Of a DNA stretch of 64,000 nucleotides, positions 47,222 through 56,221 are shown in pieces. The notes under the pieces are model-generated. The model did not search any database and was not told the DNA's origin. It was given only the letters and a program-made list of their open reading frames with translations. Position numbers and translations under genes: made by a program. Each line of letters begins with the position of its first letter. The first letter of the stretch is position 1. The DNA comes from Pseudonocardia sp. EC080619-01 (GTDB lineage: Bacteria; Actinomycetota; Actinomycetes; Mycobacteriales; Pseudonocardiaceae), in NCBI RefSeq assembly GCF_001420995.1, contig NZ_CP012184.1:5316501-5380500 (forward strand), read 5' to 3'.

Positions 47222-48169
47222 TCAGGCCGTGGCGTCCTCGGTCCGGTTCGCCGCGAGCCGCGCGAGCCGCTTCTCGGTCGGCCACCGGACGTCGTGCGCC
47301 CAGCCGAGCCGCTCGAACAGCCGGATCGTCCCGGCGGAGATGTCGATCTCGCCGCGGCCGGCGCCGTGCCGCGCCGACGTCGGGTCCGCGTGGTGCATGT
47401 TGTGCCACGACTCGCCCATGCTCGGGATGGCGAGCAGCCAGACGTTGGTCGACCTGTCCCGGGCCCGGTAGGGGCGCTCGCCGATCATGTGGCAGATCGA
47501 GTTCGTCGACCAGGCCACGTGGTGCGAGACCGCGACGCGCACCAGCCCGGCCCAGAAGAACGCGGTGAACGCGCCCCACCAGGACCAGGTCACCAGGCCG
47601 CCGACCACACCCGGGCCGAACACGGACAGGATCGTGAGCAGGGTGAAGCCGCGGTGCACGCGGTCGATGTCGGGGTCGGCCAGCAGGTCCGGGGTGAACC
47701 GGCGCTGGTCGGTCAGCGAGCGGTCGAAGATCCACCCCATGTGGGCGTGCCAGAACCCGCGGACCAGCGCGGAGGGGGAGGTGCCGTACCGCCACGGCGA
47801 GTGCGGGTCGCCCTCGGCGTCGGCGTAGGCGTGGTGCCTGCGGTGGTCGGCGACCCAGTGCCGGACCGGTCCCTGCACCGAGAGGCTGCCGGCGACCGCC
47901 AGCGCGATCCGCAGCGCCCGGGTCGCCTTGAACGAGCCGTGCGTGAAGTAGCGGTGGAAACCGACCGTCACGCCGAGCATCGACACGACGTACATGCCGA
48001 TCGCGAGCCCGGCGTCCAGCCAGGTCAGGCCCCATCCCCAGGCGAGCGGGACGGCGGCGACGAGCGCGATCGCCGGGACGATCGCGAAGGCGTAGACGAA
48101 CAGCTGGGGGACGGGATGGCGGAGACGGTCGGAGAGGTCGCGCGGGGCGACGGGCCGGGGGGCGGTCAC
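47222..48169 (-). CDS. Acyl-CoA delta-9-type fatty acid desaturase
   Basis: 315 residues, four hydrophobic helices and the three histidine boxes of membrane di-iron desaturases: HRYFTH (about 71), HRRHH (about 108) and HNMHH (about 265). Also GPVRHWVADHRRHHAYADAEGDPHSPW. It introduces a cis double bond into acyl-CoA chains. GTG start. It converges with the iron importer and is divergent from the isocitrate lyase-family gene. Confidence 0.93.
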   Translation of the reverse strand: MTAPRPVAPRDLSDRLRHPVPQLFVYAFAIVPAIALVAAVPLAWGWGLTWLDAGLAIGMYVVSMLGVTVGFHRYFTHGSFKATRALRIALAVAGSLSVQGPVRHWVADHRRHHAYADAEGDPHSPWRYGTSPSALVRGFWHAHMGWIFDRSLTDQRRFTPDLLADPDIDRVHRGFTLLTILSVFGPGVVGGLVTWSWWGAFTAFFWAGLVRVAVSHHVAWSTNSICHMIGERPYRARDRSTNVWLLAIPSMGESWHNMHHADPTSARHGAGRGEIDISAGTIRLFERLGWAHDVRWPTEKRLARLAANRTEDATA

Positions 48170-48324
48170 GACGTCCGATCATTCCGGGCCGCACCACCGC
48201 GGACAGTGGGGAGAACCCCCGTCCCCGGGACGTCGCGACGAGGGTGTCACCCGGCCGGATCCCTGCGTGCGTCCGTGCGGTGCACAGGGTTCACTCACCC
48301 CTACGACGACGGAAGGAGCCACCC

Positions 48325-49233
48325 GTGGCCGACCTGATCAGCCACCCCGCCCCCGGCGACCGGCGTGCCCGGCTGCGCGCCCTGCTCGACGAGGGCGGGC
48401 CCGTGCTCGCCCCGGGCGCCTACGACGCGCTGTCCGCCCGGCTCGTCGAGCAGGCGGGTTTCGACGCGGTCTACATGACCGGCTTCGGAACGACGGCGGG
48501 CCTGCTCGGCCGTCCGGACGTCGGGCTGCTGGGCGGGGCCGAGATGGCCGCGCACGCGGCCCGGCTGGCCGACGCCGTCGACCTGCCGCTGATCGCCGAC
48601 GCCGACACCGGCTACGGCAACGCGATCAACGTCATCCGGACGGTCCGTGACTACGAGCGGGCCGGGGTGGCCGCACTGCACCTCGAGGACCAGGTGATGC
48701 CGAAGCGGTGCGGGCACCTCGCCGGCAAGCAGGTGGTCCCGGCCGGGGAGATGGCGGCCAAGATCCGGGCCGCGGCCGACGCCCGCACCGATCCGGACCT
48801 GCTGATCATCGCCCGGACCGACGCCGCCGCCGTCGACGGACTCGACGCGGCGATCGACCGGGCGCGCCGGTTCGCCGACGCCGGTGCCGACCTGCTGTTC
48901 GTGGAGGCGCCGACGTCGGAGGCCGACATCGAGACGGTCGCCACAGCGCTGCAGGGGCACAGGCTGGTGTTCAACTGGGCCGAGGGCGGACGGACCCCGC
49001 CGCTCTCCCGCGACCGGCTCGCCGAGCTCGGTTTCGCCCTGGTGCTGTTCCCCGTCGGCACGTTGCTGGCGGCGACCGCGGGCATGACCGAGCTGCTCGC
49101 GCGCCTGAAGGCGGACGGGACCCCGGCCGGGATGCTCGACCGGCTCGGCGGGCTGGACGCGTTCGCCGAGCTCGCCGGCATCGGCGAGATCCGCGATCTG
49201 GAGCAGACCTACCGGGCCGGCGACGGGGGCTGA
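48325..49233 (+). CDS. Isocitrate lyase/PEP mutase family enzyme
   Basis: 302 residues, TIM barrel: LAPGAYDALSARLVEQAGFDAVYMTGFG, metal site IADADTGYGN and LHLEDQVMPKRCGHLAGKQVVPAGEM, where KRCGH is the lyase signature (catalytic cysteine in the gating loop). That favours a C-C lyase, such as methylisocitrate- or dimethylmalate-type, over PEP mutase, but the substrate is open. GGAAGGAG lies 7 nt before the GTG. Transcribed alone; the 206 bp after it show no gene. Confidence 0.88.
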   Translation: MADLISHPAPGDRRARLRALLDEGGPVLAPGAYDALSARLVEQAGFDAVYMTGFGTTAGLLGRPDVGLLGGAEMAAHAARLADAVDLPLIADADTGYGNAINVIRTVRDYERAGVAALHLEDQVMPKRCGHLAGKQVVPAGEMAAKIRAAADARTDPDLLIIARTDAAAVDGLDAAIDRARRFADAGADLLFVEAPTSEADIETVATALQGHRLVFNWAEGGRTPPLSRDRLAELGFALVLFPVGTLLAATAGMTELLARLKADGTPAGMLDRLGGLDAFAELAGIGEIRDLEQTYRAGDGG

Positions 49234-49439
49234 CCCGTACCCCGGCAGGCGGGAGTCCGAACACGGACCGTTCCGGAAATCGGGACCGGTTGCGTCCCGG
49301 CGGGTGGCACCGGACGCCACGAGTGGCACCCGGGGTGTGTCATCACCCACACTCGGACGGTCCGGCACGCCGGTCCGCCGACCTTCCCGAGGCGGCCCTG
49401 CGGCAGGACGTGTCCAGTCCCGGCCCTGGCGGTGAACCC

Positions 49440-49640
49440 ATGCCTCAGAACACTCCCCGACTACGAATATGCGAGCGGTGCTGGTCGACCGTGGCGGAAG
49501 GATCCGTGTGCCGGATCTTCCGCCACGCCGACCCCGCCGCACCCACCGAGATGCCGACCTTCAGCTACCGGCACCTCGACGGTGACCCCGAGTGCACCGG
49601 CGCCCAGCAGCTCGACCTCGGGACGGGGGAGGTCGCGTGA
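49440..49640 (+). CDS. Small cysteine-containing protein of unknown function
   Basis: 66 residues. Four cysteines: CERC (a CxxC knuckle), one in SVCRIF and one in PECTG, which could bind a metal ion as a small ribbon. The sequence around them (ADPAAPTEMPTFSYRHLDGDPECTGAQQLDLG) is not one I recognise. Codon use is typical of the region, and its stop overlaps the next start (GTGA at 49637-49640), which supports it being real. Confidence 0.6.
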   Translation: MPQNTPRLRICERCWSTVAEGSVCRIFRHADPAAPTEMPTFSYRHLDGDPECTGAQQLDLGTGEVA

Positions 49641-50305
49641 ACGGTCCCGCCCGACGGCGCCGGCTGCCGCTGCCGGCGCCGGTCCCGCCGCCCCCGCTCC
49701 CGCCGCCGGCCCCGCCGCACGTCGAGCACCTGCGCGAGAACCTGCGACGTGTCCTGGCCGGCCTGCAGTGGCCCGCCTGTCGCTGGCAGGTCATCGCCGA
49801 GGCCGAGGCCTGGGGGGTCAGCGGAGTGCTGCGCAACCAGCTCGCACCGCTTCCCGACGGGCGCTACCCGTCGCTCGAGTCGATCCTCGAGATGCTGGCC
49901 GCGGTGGCGCGCGGCCGTCTCCGGACCGGGCCCCCGCCCGGGCCGGGTGCCGAGCACCGGCACCGCGGCGACCACGGCGTCGCGCACGTCGTCGCGCACC
50001 GGCGGATCGCACCGCGGCCCGCCCGTCGTGCCGCGCTCCGGCCGCACGCCCGCCTGACCCCTGTCCGGCCGACTGCCGCGCGGTGCGTCCCGGCCCCGTG
50101 CGCGGTCTGCGGCCTCTCACGACGGTGGCCGGGGCCGGCGGTCCCGAGCGCGCCGACCCCGACCGGGGTACCACCCGCCCGCTCCCCAGCGGCGGGTGGC
50201 GGGTCCGTCGTCGGCCGGTGCGACCGACCCGACGAGAGTGCGCCCCGTGCTCCGGTGCTCGTCAGGGCCGAAAGTCCTCCCGGCACCGGTTCCGAAGACC
50301 GGTGA
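49637..50305 (+). CDS. DUF2795-like domain protein with basic, low-complexity tail
   Basis: 222 residues. After a proline-rich leader (LPLPAPVPPPPLPPPAPPH) residues about 30-82 resemble DUF2795: HLRENLRRVLAGLQWPACRWQVIAEAEAWGVSGVLRNQLAPLPDGRYPSLESILEMLAAVA. The last about 130 residues are arginine/proline-rich and of doubtful reality, so the true end or frame may differ. It is translationally coupled to the small cysteine protein. Function unknown. Confidence 0.5.
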   Translation: MNGPARRRRLPLPAPVPPPPLPPPAPPHVEHLRENLRRVLAGLQWPACRWQVIAEAEAWGVSGVLRNQLAPLPDGRYPSLESILEMLAAVARGRLRTGPPPGPGAEHRHRGDHGVAHVVAHRRIAPRPARRAALRPHARLTPVRPTAARCVPAPCAVCGLSRRWPGPAVPSAPTPTGVPPARSPAAGGGSVVGRCDRPDESAPRAPVLVRAESPPGTGSEDR

Positions 50306-50459
50306 TGTGTATCACACTCGTTCCGGTGGGTCGCGGCCGGCCCGTCGTGCGGACGACCGGACCGGACCGGTCGTCCGCACGCGGGTGTGGACGCTCCGGC
50401 GCCGGGTAGGTCCCCCCGGCGGGCCGTCCGTGCCCGCGACGACGGCGAGGGAGGACGAC

Positions 50460-50948
50460 GTGCAGGTGGATCCGGGGATCGGGCTGGCGGTCGAGACGGC
50501 GGCACCCGGGGTGCGGCTGGTCCGGGTCAGCGGACGGCTGGACGGCCCGGGTGTCGCCGCGCTCGGGCGTCTCCTCGACGCCCAGCGCGCGTGCGGCCGG
50601 GTCCCGGCGCACCTGGTGGTGGACGTGACCGGGGTGACCGAGTTCGACGGCACCGCGGTCGAGACGCTCGGCTCGCTCGTCGGCCGCACCCGCGGCGGGG
50701 CCGTGCACACCCACCTCGCCGGGTGCGGCGGCCGGGCCGAGTTGCTCCCGCTCCCGGCCCGCAGGGTCCTGCTGCGGTGCAGCGCGTACCCGTCCGCGGA
50801 GGTCGCGGTCCGCGAGCTCGCGGGGTCCCGCGAACCCGGCGGGACCGCCGGCGTCCCCGCGCCGCGGCGCGCGGACACCCACCGGGTCGACGGGCCGGGC
50901 TCCGGCGCCCCGGCCGCCCGGGACCGGGCGGTGGCGACGGGCGGGTGA
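50460..50948 (+). CDS. STAS-domain (anti-anti-sigma-like) protein
   Basis: 162 residues. The first about 105 form a STAS-like domain: VRLVRVSGRLDGPGVAALGRLLDAQ, HLVVDVTGVTEFDGTAVETLGSLVGRTRGGAVHTHLAGCGG. The usual phosphorylatable serine after the aspartate is replaced: the motif reads EFDGTAVE, leaving threonine as the possible phosphosite. A disordered tail of about 45 residues follows. GAGGGAGG precedes the GTG. It may belong to a sigma-factor switch; no anti-sigma kinase is adjacent. Confidence 0.7.
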   Translation: MQVDPGIGLAVETAAPGVRLVRVSGRLDGPGVAALGRLLDAQRACGRVPAHLVVDVTGVTEFDGTAVETLGSLVGRTRGGAVHTHLAGCGGRAELLPLPARRVLLRCSAYPSAEVAVRELAGSREPGGTAGVPAPRRADTHRVDGPGSGAPAARDRAVATGG

Positions 50949-50955
50949 CCCGCCC
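50939..50955. terminator. Terminator between STAS gene and glycerate kinase
   Basis: GGGCGGGT and ACCCGCCC form an inverted repeat around one base, at the convergent stops (50948 and 50962). Confidence 0.6.
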
Positions 50956-50961
50956 GCCCTC

Positions 50962-52113
50962 CTACACGAGGCGGGCGATCGTGGCGCCGACCCGGCGCAG
51001 CAGCCGGGCGGCGTCGGTCATCGCCTCCGACCGGTCGGAGGCGAGGTCGACGAGGGCGTGCGCGGCACGGAACCCGGCCGCGCGCACGGCCGCCGGATCG
51101 AGCGCGACCTCCCCGGCGACGGCGACGACCGGGACCCCGGCCGCCCGTGCCGCGGCGGCGACACCGGCCGGTGCCTTGCCGTGCAGGGTCTGGCCGTCGA
51201 GCCGGCCCTCGCCGGTGACGACGAGCCCGGCGCCGCCGAGCGCGTCGTGGAAGCCGGTCAGGTCCAGCACGGTGCCGAGGCCGGGTCGCAGCGTGGCGCC
51301 GCACAGCGCGGTCAGACCGAGCCCGGCCCCGCCCGCGGCGCCCGCGCCGGTGCCGCCCGCGAGTGCCGCCGGGTCGCGGCCTGCCGCGAGTGCTGCCGGG
51401 TCGCGGCCTGCCGCTCCGGCGACGACGCGCGCCCACCGGGAGAGCGCCGCGTCGAGCGCGGTGACCTGCGCCGGGTCGGCGCCCTTCTGCGGGCCGTAGA
51501 CCGCGGCGGCGCCGTCCGGCCCGAGCAGCGGGTTGTCGACGTCCGCGGCGAGGACGATCCGGGTGCCGCGCAGCCGCGGGTGCAGCCCGGTGAGGTCGAT
51601 CCGGTCGGCCCGCGCGAGCGCGGCGCCGCCCGGCGGGAGGTCCCGGCCGTCGCCGTCCAGGACGCGCGCACCGAGCCCCCGCAGGATCCCGGCGCCACCG
51701 TCGGTCGTCGCGCTGCCGCCGAGCCCGACGACCAGCTCCGTCGCCCCCGCACCGAGGGCGTGCGCGAGCACCGTGCCGAGCCCCTCGGTCCCCGCCCCGA
51801 GCGGGTCCGGGACGCCGCCGGGCAGCACCGCGAGCCCCGAGGTGGCGGCCAGCTCGACGAGCGCCACCGCACCGCGACGGGCGTAGGTCGCGGTGAGCGG
51901 GACCCCGGTGGGGCCGGTCGAGGGCACCGTGACCGGTGTCCAGCCCGCGGCCAGCGCCGCGGCCACGGTGCCCTCACCGCCGTCGGCGACCGGGCAGCGC
52001 CGGACCTCCCGGTCCGGCGCCACCCCGGCGATGCCGTCGGCGAGTGCGGCGGCGACCCCGGCCGCGTCGAGCGAGCCCTTGAACTTGTCCGGTGCCAGCA
52101 GGATCGCGCTCAC
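50962..52113 (-). CDS. glxK: Glycerate kinase
   Basis: 383 residues, GK-I (GarK/GlxK) family: [13 protein letters not shown] at the N-terminus, [59 protein letters not shown] and [15 protein letters not shown]. It phosphorylates glycerate, the end of the glyoxylate to glycerate route. The GTG start overlaps the gcl stop (GTGA, 52110-52113). A 27-bp tandem duplication (51361-51414) gives a repeated AAGRDPAAL within a poorly conserved loop. Last gene of the leftward operon. Confidence 0.93.
   Translation of the reverse strand: MSAILLAPDKFKGSLDAAGVAAALADGIAGVAPDREVRRCPVADGGEGTVAAALAAGWTPVTVPSTGPTGVPLTATYARRGAVALVELAATSGLAVLPGGVPDPLGAGTEGLGTVLAHALGAGATELVVGLGGSATTDGGAGILRGLGARVLDGDGRDLPPGGAALARADRIDLTGLHPRLRGTRIVLAADVDNPLLGPDGAAAVYGPQKGADPAQVTALDAALSRWARVVAGAAGRDPAALAAGRDPAALAGGTGAGAAGGAGLGLTALCGATLRPGLGTVLDLTGFHDALGGAGLVVTGEGRLDGQTLHGKAPAGVAAAARAAGVPVVAVAGEVALDPAAVRAAGFRAAHALVDLASDRSEAMTDAARLLRRVGATIARLV
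51361..51414. repeat. 27-bp tandem duplication inside glxK
   Basis: Two adjacent 27-bp copies (51361-51387 and 51388-51414) differ at one base. They keep the frame and encode a repeated nine-residue AAGRDPAAL. Recent slippage is likely. Confidence 0.85.
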
Positions 52114-53924
52114 CGGCGGTGGCCGACGGCGGTCGGCGCGTCCTCCGGTGTGTGCGCGAGGTCCTCGAACTCGGTCACCGCGTCGATCTCGGCGGTGCCC
52201 ATCGCGATGTTCGTGACCCGCTCCAGGACGACCTCGACGACCACCGGCACCTTGTGCTCGCGGGCCAGCTGCGACGCCCGGTGCAGGGTGGGCTCCAGCA
52301 GCTCCGGGTCGGCGACCCGGAGCGCGACGCAGCCGAGCCCCTCGGCGACCCGGACGTGGTCGACGCCGTAGCCCTTCGGCAGCGCGCTCTCGGGATCGGC
52401 GTTGATGTTGTCGAAGCCGAGCTGCACCTCGAAGTCCATGTCGAACGCCCGCTGCGCCTGCCGGATCAGCCCCAGGTAGGAGTTGTTGACCACGACGTGG
52501 ACGTAGGGGACGCCGAACTGGGCGCCGACCGCCAGCTCCTCGAGCATGAACTGGAAGTCGTAGTCGCCGGACAGCGCGACCACCGGCGTCGACGGGTCGG
52601 CGACGGCGGCACCGATCGCGGCCGGGATCGTCCAGCCCAGCGGGCCGGCCTGGCCGCAGTTGACCCAGTGCCGCGGGCGGTAGACGTGCAGGAACTGGGC
52701 GGCGGCGATCTGCGAGAGCCCGATCGTCGTGACGTAGCGGGTCTCCGGGCCGAACACCCGGTTCATCTCCTCGTACACCCGCTGCGGCTTGATCGGGATC
52801 TCGGTGAAGTGGGTGCGCCGCAGCAGGGTCGCCCGCCGCTCCCGGCACTGTGCCGCCCACTCCGAGCGGTCGGGCAGCGTGCCCGCGTCGCGCCGGCGGC
52901 GGGCCTCGTCGAGCAGCACCCGCAGCGCGGCGCCGGCGTCGGAGACGACGCCGTAGTCGGGGGCGAACACCCGTCCGATCTGGGTCGGCTCGATGTCGAC
53001 GTGCACGAACCGGCGCCCGCGCCGGTAGGTGTCGAGCCCGCCGGTGTGCCGGTTCGCCCACCGGTTGCCGATGCCGAGCACGACGTCGGACTCCAGGAAC
53101 GTGGCGTTGCCGTAGCGGTGCGCGGTCTGCAGCCCGACCATGCCGGCCGCCAGCGGGTGGTCGTCGGGGATCGTGCCCCAGCCCATCAGCGTCGGCACCA
53201 CCGGCACGCCGAGCACCTCGGCCAGCTCGACGAGCTCGGCGCTCGCGTCGGCGTTGACGATCCCGCCGCCCGCGACGATCACCGGCCGCTCCCCGGAGCA
53301 GAGCAGGTCCAGCATCCTCGACGCCTGCGCCGGGGTGGCAGCGGGCCGGTGCACCGGCAGCGGCGTGTAGGTGTCCGGGTCGAACTCGATCTCGGTCTGC
53401 TGCACGTCGACCGGCAGGTCGATCAGGACCGGGCCGGGCCGCCCGGACCGCATCAGGTGGAACGCCTGCGCGAACGCGCCCGGCACCTGCGCGGCCTCCA
53501 GCACCGTCATCGCCATCTTCGTGACCGGGGCGGCGATGGCCGTGATGTCGACGGCCTGGAAGTCCTCCTTGTGCAGCCGCGCGACCGGCGCCTGCCCGGT
53601 GATCGCCAGGATCGGGATCGAGTCGGCGGCCGCCGAGTACAGGCCGGTGATCATGTCGGTGCCCGCGGGGCCGGACGTCCCGATGCAGACGCCGATGTTC
53701 CCCGGGCCCGACCGCGTGTAGCCCTCGGCCATGTGCGCGGCGCCCTCGACGTGCCGGGCCAGCACATGGCCGATCCCGCCCGCGCGGTCGCCGAGCTCGG
53801 CGCGGCGGCGGCGCATCGCCGCGTAGAACGGGTTGATCGCCGCCCCCGGGACGCCGAAGGCCTGCGTCGCACCCTCGATCTCCAGGATCCGCACGGCCGC
53901 GTCGACGGCCCGCATGCGCGTCAC
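52110..53924 (-). CDS. gcl: Glyoxylate carboligase
   Basis: 604 residues, thiamine diphosphate enzyme that joins two glyoxylates to tartronate semialdehyde and CO2. The N-terminal [14 protein letters not shown] has the Gcl-specific replacement of the usual catalytic glutamate region (AAINPFY), the ThDP motif is [33 protein letters not shown], and the FAD-associated middle domain is present. The GTG start overlaps the glxR stop; a GTGA overlap links it to glxK. It sits in the allantoin island, so glyoxylate probably comes from ureidoglycolate. Confidence 0.96.
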   Translation of the reverse strand: MTRMRAVDAAVRILEIEGATQAFGVPGAAINPFYAAMRRRRAELGDRAGGIGHVLARHVEGAAHMAEGYTRSGPGNIGVCIGTSGPAGTDMITGLYSAAADSIPILAITGQAPVARLHKEDFQAVDITAIAAPVTKMAMTVLEAAQVPGAFAQAFHLMRSGRPGPVLIDLPVDVQQTEIEFDPDTYTPLPVHRPAATPAQASRMLDLLCSGERPVIVAGGGIVNADASAELVELAEVLGVPVVPTLMGWGTIPDDHPLAAGMVGLQTAHRYGNATFLESDVVLGIGNRWANRHTGGLDTYRRGRRFVHVDIEPTQIGRVFAPDYGVVSDAGAALRVLLDEARRRRDAGTLPDRSEWAAQCRERRATLLRRTHFTEIPIKPQRVYEEMNRVFGPETRYVTTIGLSQIAAAQFLHVYRPRHWVNCGQAGPLGWTIPAAIGAAVADPSTPVVALSGDYDFQFMLEELAVGAQFGVPYVHVVVNNSYLGLIRQAQRAFDMDFEVQLGFDNINADPESALPKGYGVDHVRVAEGLGCVALRVADPELLEPTLHRASQLAREHKVPVVVEVVLERVTNIAMGTAEIDAVTEFEDLAHTPEDAPTAVGHRR

Positions 53925-54799
53925 TTCTCCGCCCCGTTCAGGCGCGCGACCGTGCGGAACAGGGCCGAGTGGTCGAGGTCGCCGTCGCCCGCCGCGCGGG
54001 TCGCGGCGACGAGCTGGGCGACCAGGGCCGCCACCGGCGTGACGACCCCGGCGCTGCGCGACGCCTCGGACACGATGCCCATGTCCTTGTGGTGCAGGTC
54101 GATCCGGAAACCGGGACCGAAGTCGCGGTCCAGCATCTTCGGCGCCTTCTGGTTCAGCACCGCCGATCCGGCGAGCCCGCCGCCGAGCACCTCGACCGCG
54201 GCCGGGAGGTCGGCGCCGTGCGCCTCCAGGAACACCAGCGCCTCCGCGAGCAGCGCGATGTTGCCCGCGACGATCAGCTGGTTCGCGGCCTTCACGGTCT
54301 GCCCGGCGCCGCTCGGCCCGACGTGCACGACGGTCTTCCCGACGACGTCGAGCAGGGGGCGCGCGTCGGCGACGTCGGCCTCCGCGCCGCCGACCATGAT
54401 CGAGAGAGCGGCGTTCTCGGCGCCGGCCTGCCCGCCGGACACCGGCGCGTCGATCATCCGCAGCCCCCGGTCCGACGCCTGCGCGGCCAGGTCGCGGGCG
54501 ACGTCCGGCCGGATCGTCGAGAAGTCCACGATCAGCGTGCCGGGCTTCGCGGCGTCGAACACCCCGTCGGTGAGGACGGAGGTGACGTCCGGCGAGTCCG
54601 GCAGCATCAGCGCGACGACGTCGGCACCGTCGACGGCCTCCGCGACCGACGCCGCCGCCCGCCCGCCTGCCTCGACCAGCGCGCGGGTCTTCTCCGGGCT
54701 GCGGTTGAACCCGACGACGTCGTGCCCGGCCGCGGCCAGGTGGCGGGCCATCGGACCGCCCATGATCCCGAGTCCGACGAACGCAACGGTCCTGCTCAT
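53921..54799 (-). CDS. glxR: Tartronate semialdehyde (2-hydroxy-3-oxopropionate) reductase
   Basis: 292 residues, beta-hydroxyacid dehydrogenase. NAD(P) motif [24 protein letters not shown], substrate loop [22 protein letters not shown], and the catalytic lysine in [25 protein letters not shown]. It reduces the Gcl product to glycerate. The start overlaps the hyi stop (ATGA on the minus strand), and the stop overlaps the gcl start, so all five genes here are coupled. Confidence 0.94.
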   Translation of the reverse strand: MSRTVAFVGLGIMGGPMARHLAAAGHDVVGFNRSPEKTRALVEAGGRAAASVAEAVDGADVVALMLPDSPDVTSVLTDGVFDAAKPGTLIVDFSTIRPDVARDLAAQASDRGLRMIDAPVSGGQAGAENAALSIMVGGAEADVADARPLLDVVGKTVVHVGPSGAGQTVKAANQLIVAGNIALLAEALVFLEAHGADLPAAVEVLGGGLAGSAVLNQKAPKMLDRDFGPGFRIDLHHKDMGIVSEASRSAGVVTPVAALVAQLVAATRAAGDGDLDHSALFRTVARLNGAEK

Positions 54800-55611
54800 G
54801 CGCGTGCTCCTTCCGGGCGGGCGAGCCAGGCGAACGGCTCGGAGGTGGTGGGCTTGTACTCCAGCGAGATCCGGCCGCGGTAGCCGGCGGCGTGCACCCG
54901 GTCGACGAGGCCGGCGATCGGCAGACCGCCGGTGCCGGGCTCGCCGCGTCCCGGGGCGTCGGCGATCTGGACGTGGCCGATCCGGCCGGCGTACCGGTCG
55001 ATCGCGGCCGCGGGGTCGTCGCCGTTCACGGCCAGGTGGTAGACGTCGAGCAGCAGCCGGACGTCGTCGGACCCGACCCGGTCGAGTACCGCGACGGCGT
55101 CGGCCGCGGTCCGCACCGGGTAGGCGTCGACCCCGCTGACCGGCTCGAGCAGCGCGACCGCGCCGATCCGGGCGGCCGCGCGCCCGGCGAGGGCGAGGTG
55201 CTCGGCGGCGAGCTCGTCCTGCGCCTCCGGGGCGACGCCGGGGATCCGGTTGCCGTAGAGGGCGTTGAAGCCGGTGGTCCCGAGCCGGGACCCGATCCCG
55301 ACCGCGACCTCGACGTTGTCGGCGAACGCGGTCGCGCGGTCCGGGTCGGACAGGATCCCGCGCTCGCCGGCGGGCATGTCACCGGCGGCGAAGTTGAGCC
55401 CGGTGAGGACGACACCGGCGTCGGACACCGCGGTCACGAACGCGTCGACCTCGTGGTCGGACGGGACGGGCCGGTCGAACGGCCACCAGAACTCGACGGC
55501 GTCGAACCCGGCCGCCGCGGCGGCCGCGGGCCGTTCGAGCAGCGGGACGTCGCCGAAGACGATGGAACAGTTGACGGTCAGGGGGAGGGGCGTGGACGGG
55601 AACGTGGACAC
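54796..55611 (-). CDS. hyi: Hydroxypyruvate isomerase
   Basis: 271 residues, TIM-barrel xylose isomerase-like fold: [65 protein letters not shown] and [16 protein letters not shown], all typical of Hyi. It interconverts hydroxypyruvate and tartronate semialdehyde, feeding GlxR. GTG start. It follows the small allophanate hydrolase-related gene by 21 bp. Confidence 0.93.
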   Translation of the reverse strand: MSTFPSTPLPLTVNCSIVFGDVPLLERPAAAAAAGFDAVEFWWPFDRPVPSDHEVDAFVTAVSDAGVVLTGLNFAAGDMPAGERGILSDPDRATAFADNVEVAVGIGSRLGTTGFNALYGNRIPGVAPEAQDELAAEHLALAGRAAARIGAVALLEPVSGVDAYPVRTAADAVAVLDRVGSDDVRLLLDVYHLAVNGDDPAAAIDRYAGRIGHVQIADAPGRGEPGTGGLPIAGLVDRVHAAGYRGRISLEYKPTTSEPFAWLARPEGARA

Positions 55612-55632
55612 AGTGCCTCCTCGTCGAGGGCG

Positions 55633-56025
55633 TCAGGCGGGGTCGGGCAGGCCCTTGTAGGCCCGCCACCCGCCGTGCGCGGTGATGTCGGTGAGCTCGT
55701 CGGCCTGCCGCTCCAGCACGCCGGGCCGCAGGCCGACGGCGAGGACGTCGCGGCCGTCGTCGAGCTCGACGACGGTCAGCTCCAGCTCCGGCGGCTCGTC
55801 CGGAAGGAAGTCGGTGCGGATCGCCGAGAGCGGGACGTCGTAGATCTCCCCGGCCAGCGGGACCCCGCCGGACGGGTCCTCGAGCAGTGCCGGGAACCCG
55901 TCGCGCACGGAGTACATCCGGTAGTGCGGCGCGGTGCGCACGGCCCCGAGGAAGGGGTGCGCGGACACGTTGTGGTGCAGCCGTCCGCCGCGCATCGCGT
56001 CGCCGGAACAGAAGAGAGCGGTCAC
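55633..56025 (-). CDS. Small allophanate hydrolase C-domain-like protein
   Basis: 130 residues, first gene of the leftward glyoxylate operon. ALFCSGDAMRGGRLHHNVSAHPFLGAVRTAPHYRMYSVRDGFPALLEDPSGGVPLAGEIYDVPLSAI resembles the C-terminal domain of allophanate hydrolase (gamma-glutamylcyclotransferase-like fold) found as a free-standing protein. The amidase domain is absent, so it cannot be a full allophanate hydrolase. The GTG at 56025 has GGAGG 5 nt upstream. Its place in the operon suggests a role in ureido-compound breakdown, unproven. Confidence 0.75.
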   Translation of the reverse strand: MTALFCSGDAMRGGRLHHNVSAHPFLGAVRTAPHYRMYSVRDGFPALLEDPSGGVPLAGEIYDVPLSAIRTDFLPDEPPELELTVVELDDGRDVLAVGLRPGVLERQADELTDITAHGGWRAYKGLPDPA

Positions 56026-56042
56026 CGAAGCCTCCGAGCAGA

Positions 56043-56078
56043 TTTCACAATGCGGAAAGATGTTTCCGTAGTGCGGTG
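56043..56078. promoter_or_regulatory. Two imperfect IclR operators before the leftward operon
   Basis: Site A (56043-56058), read leftwards, is TTTCCG-cattg-TGAAA; site B (56064-56078) is TTCCG-tagtg-CGGTG. Both keep the TTCCG half and the N5 spacing of the perfect site at 56186-56204. They lie 18-54 bp before the start of the leftward operon. Confidence 0.6.
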
Positions 56079-56185
56079 AGAATCGCAACACGGCCGGTCA
56101 AGGCTGTCAAGCGCCGCCGGTCGGCGGCGACCCCTTGACGGCGTCGTGACCGCCGCCATAGCGTGATTCCGCCAGACAAGAGAAC

Positions 56186-56204
56186 GGTTCCGTATCGCGG
56201 AACC
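56186..56204. promoter_or_regulatory. Perfect IclR operator before the allantoin operon
   Basis: GGTTCCGTATCGCGGAACC: arms GGTTCCG and CGGAACC around N5 (arms extend one more base on each side). It lies 18 bp before the permease ATG. The same TTCCG-N5-CGGAA is over the IclR start codon at 59903-59919. Confidence 0.75.
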
Positions 56205-56221
56205 GGCGGAGAGGTGGCCCG

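Noticed and set aside
50308-50459. Upstream extension of the STAS protein to a start near 50304
   Set aside because: The extra residues are basic and low-complexity, and GAGGGAGG directly before the GTG at 50460 marks the real start.
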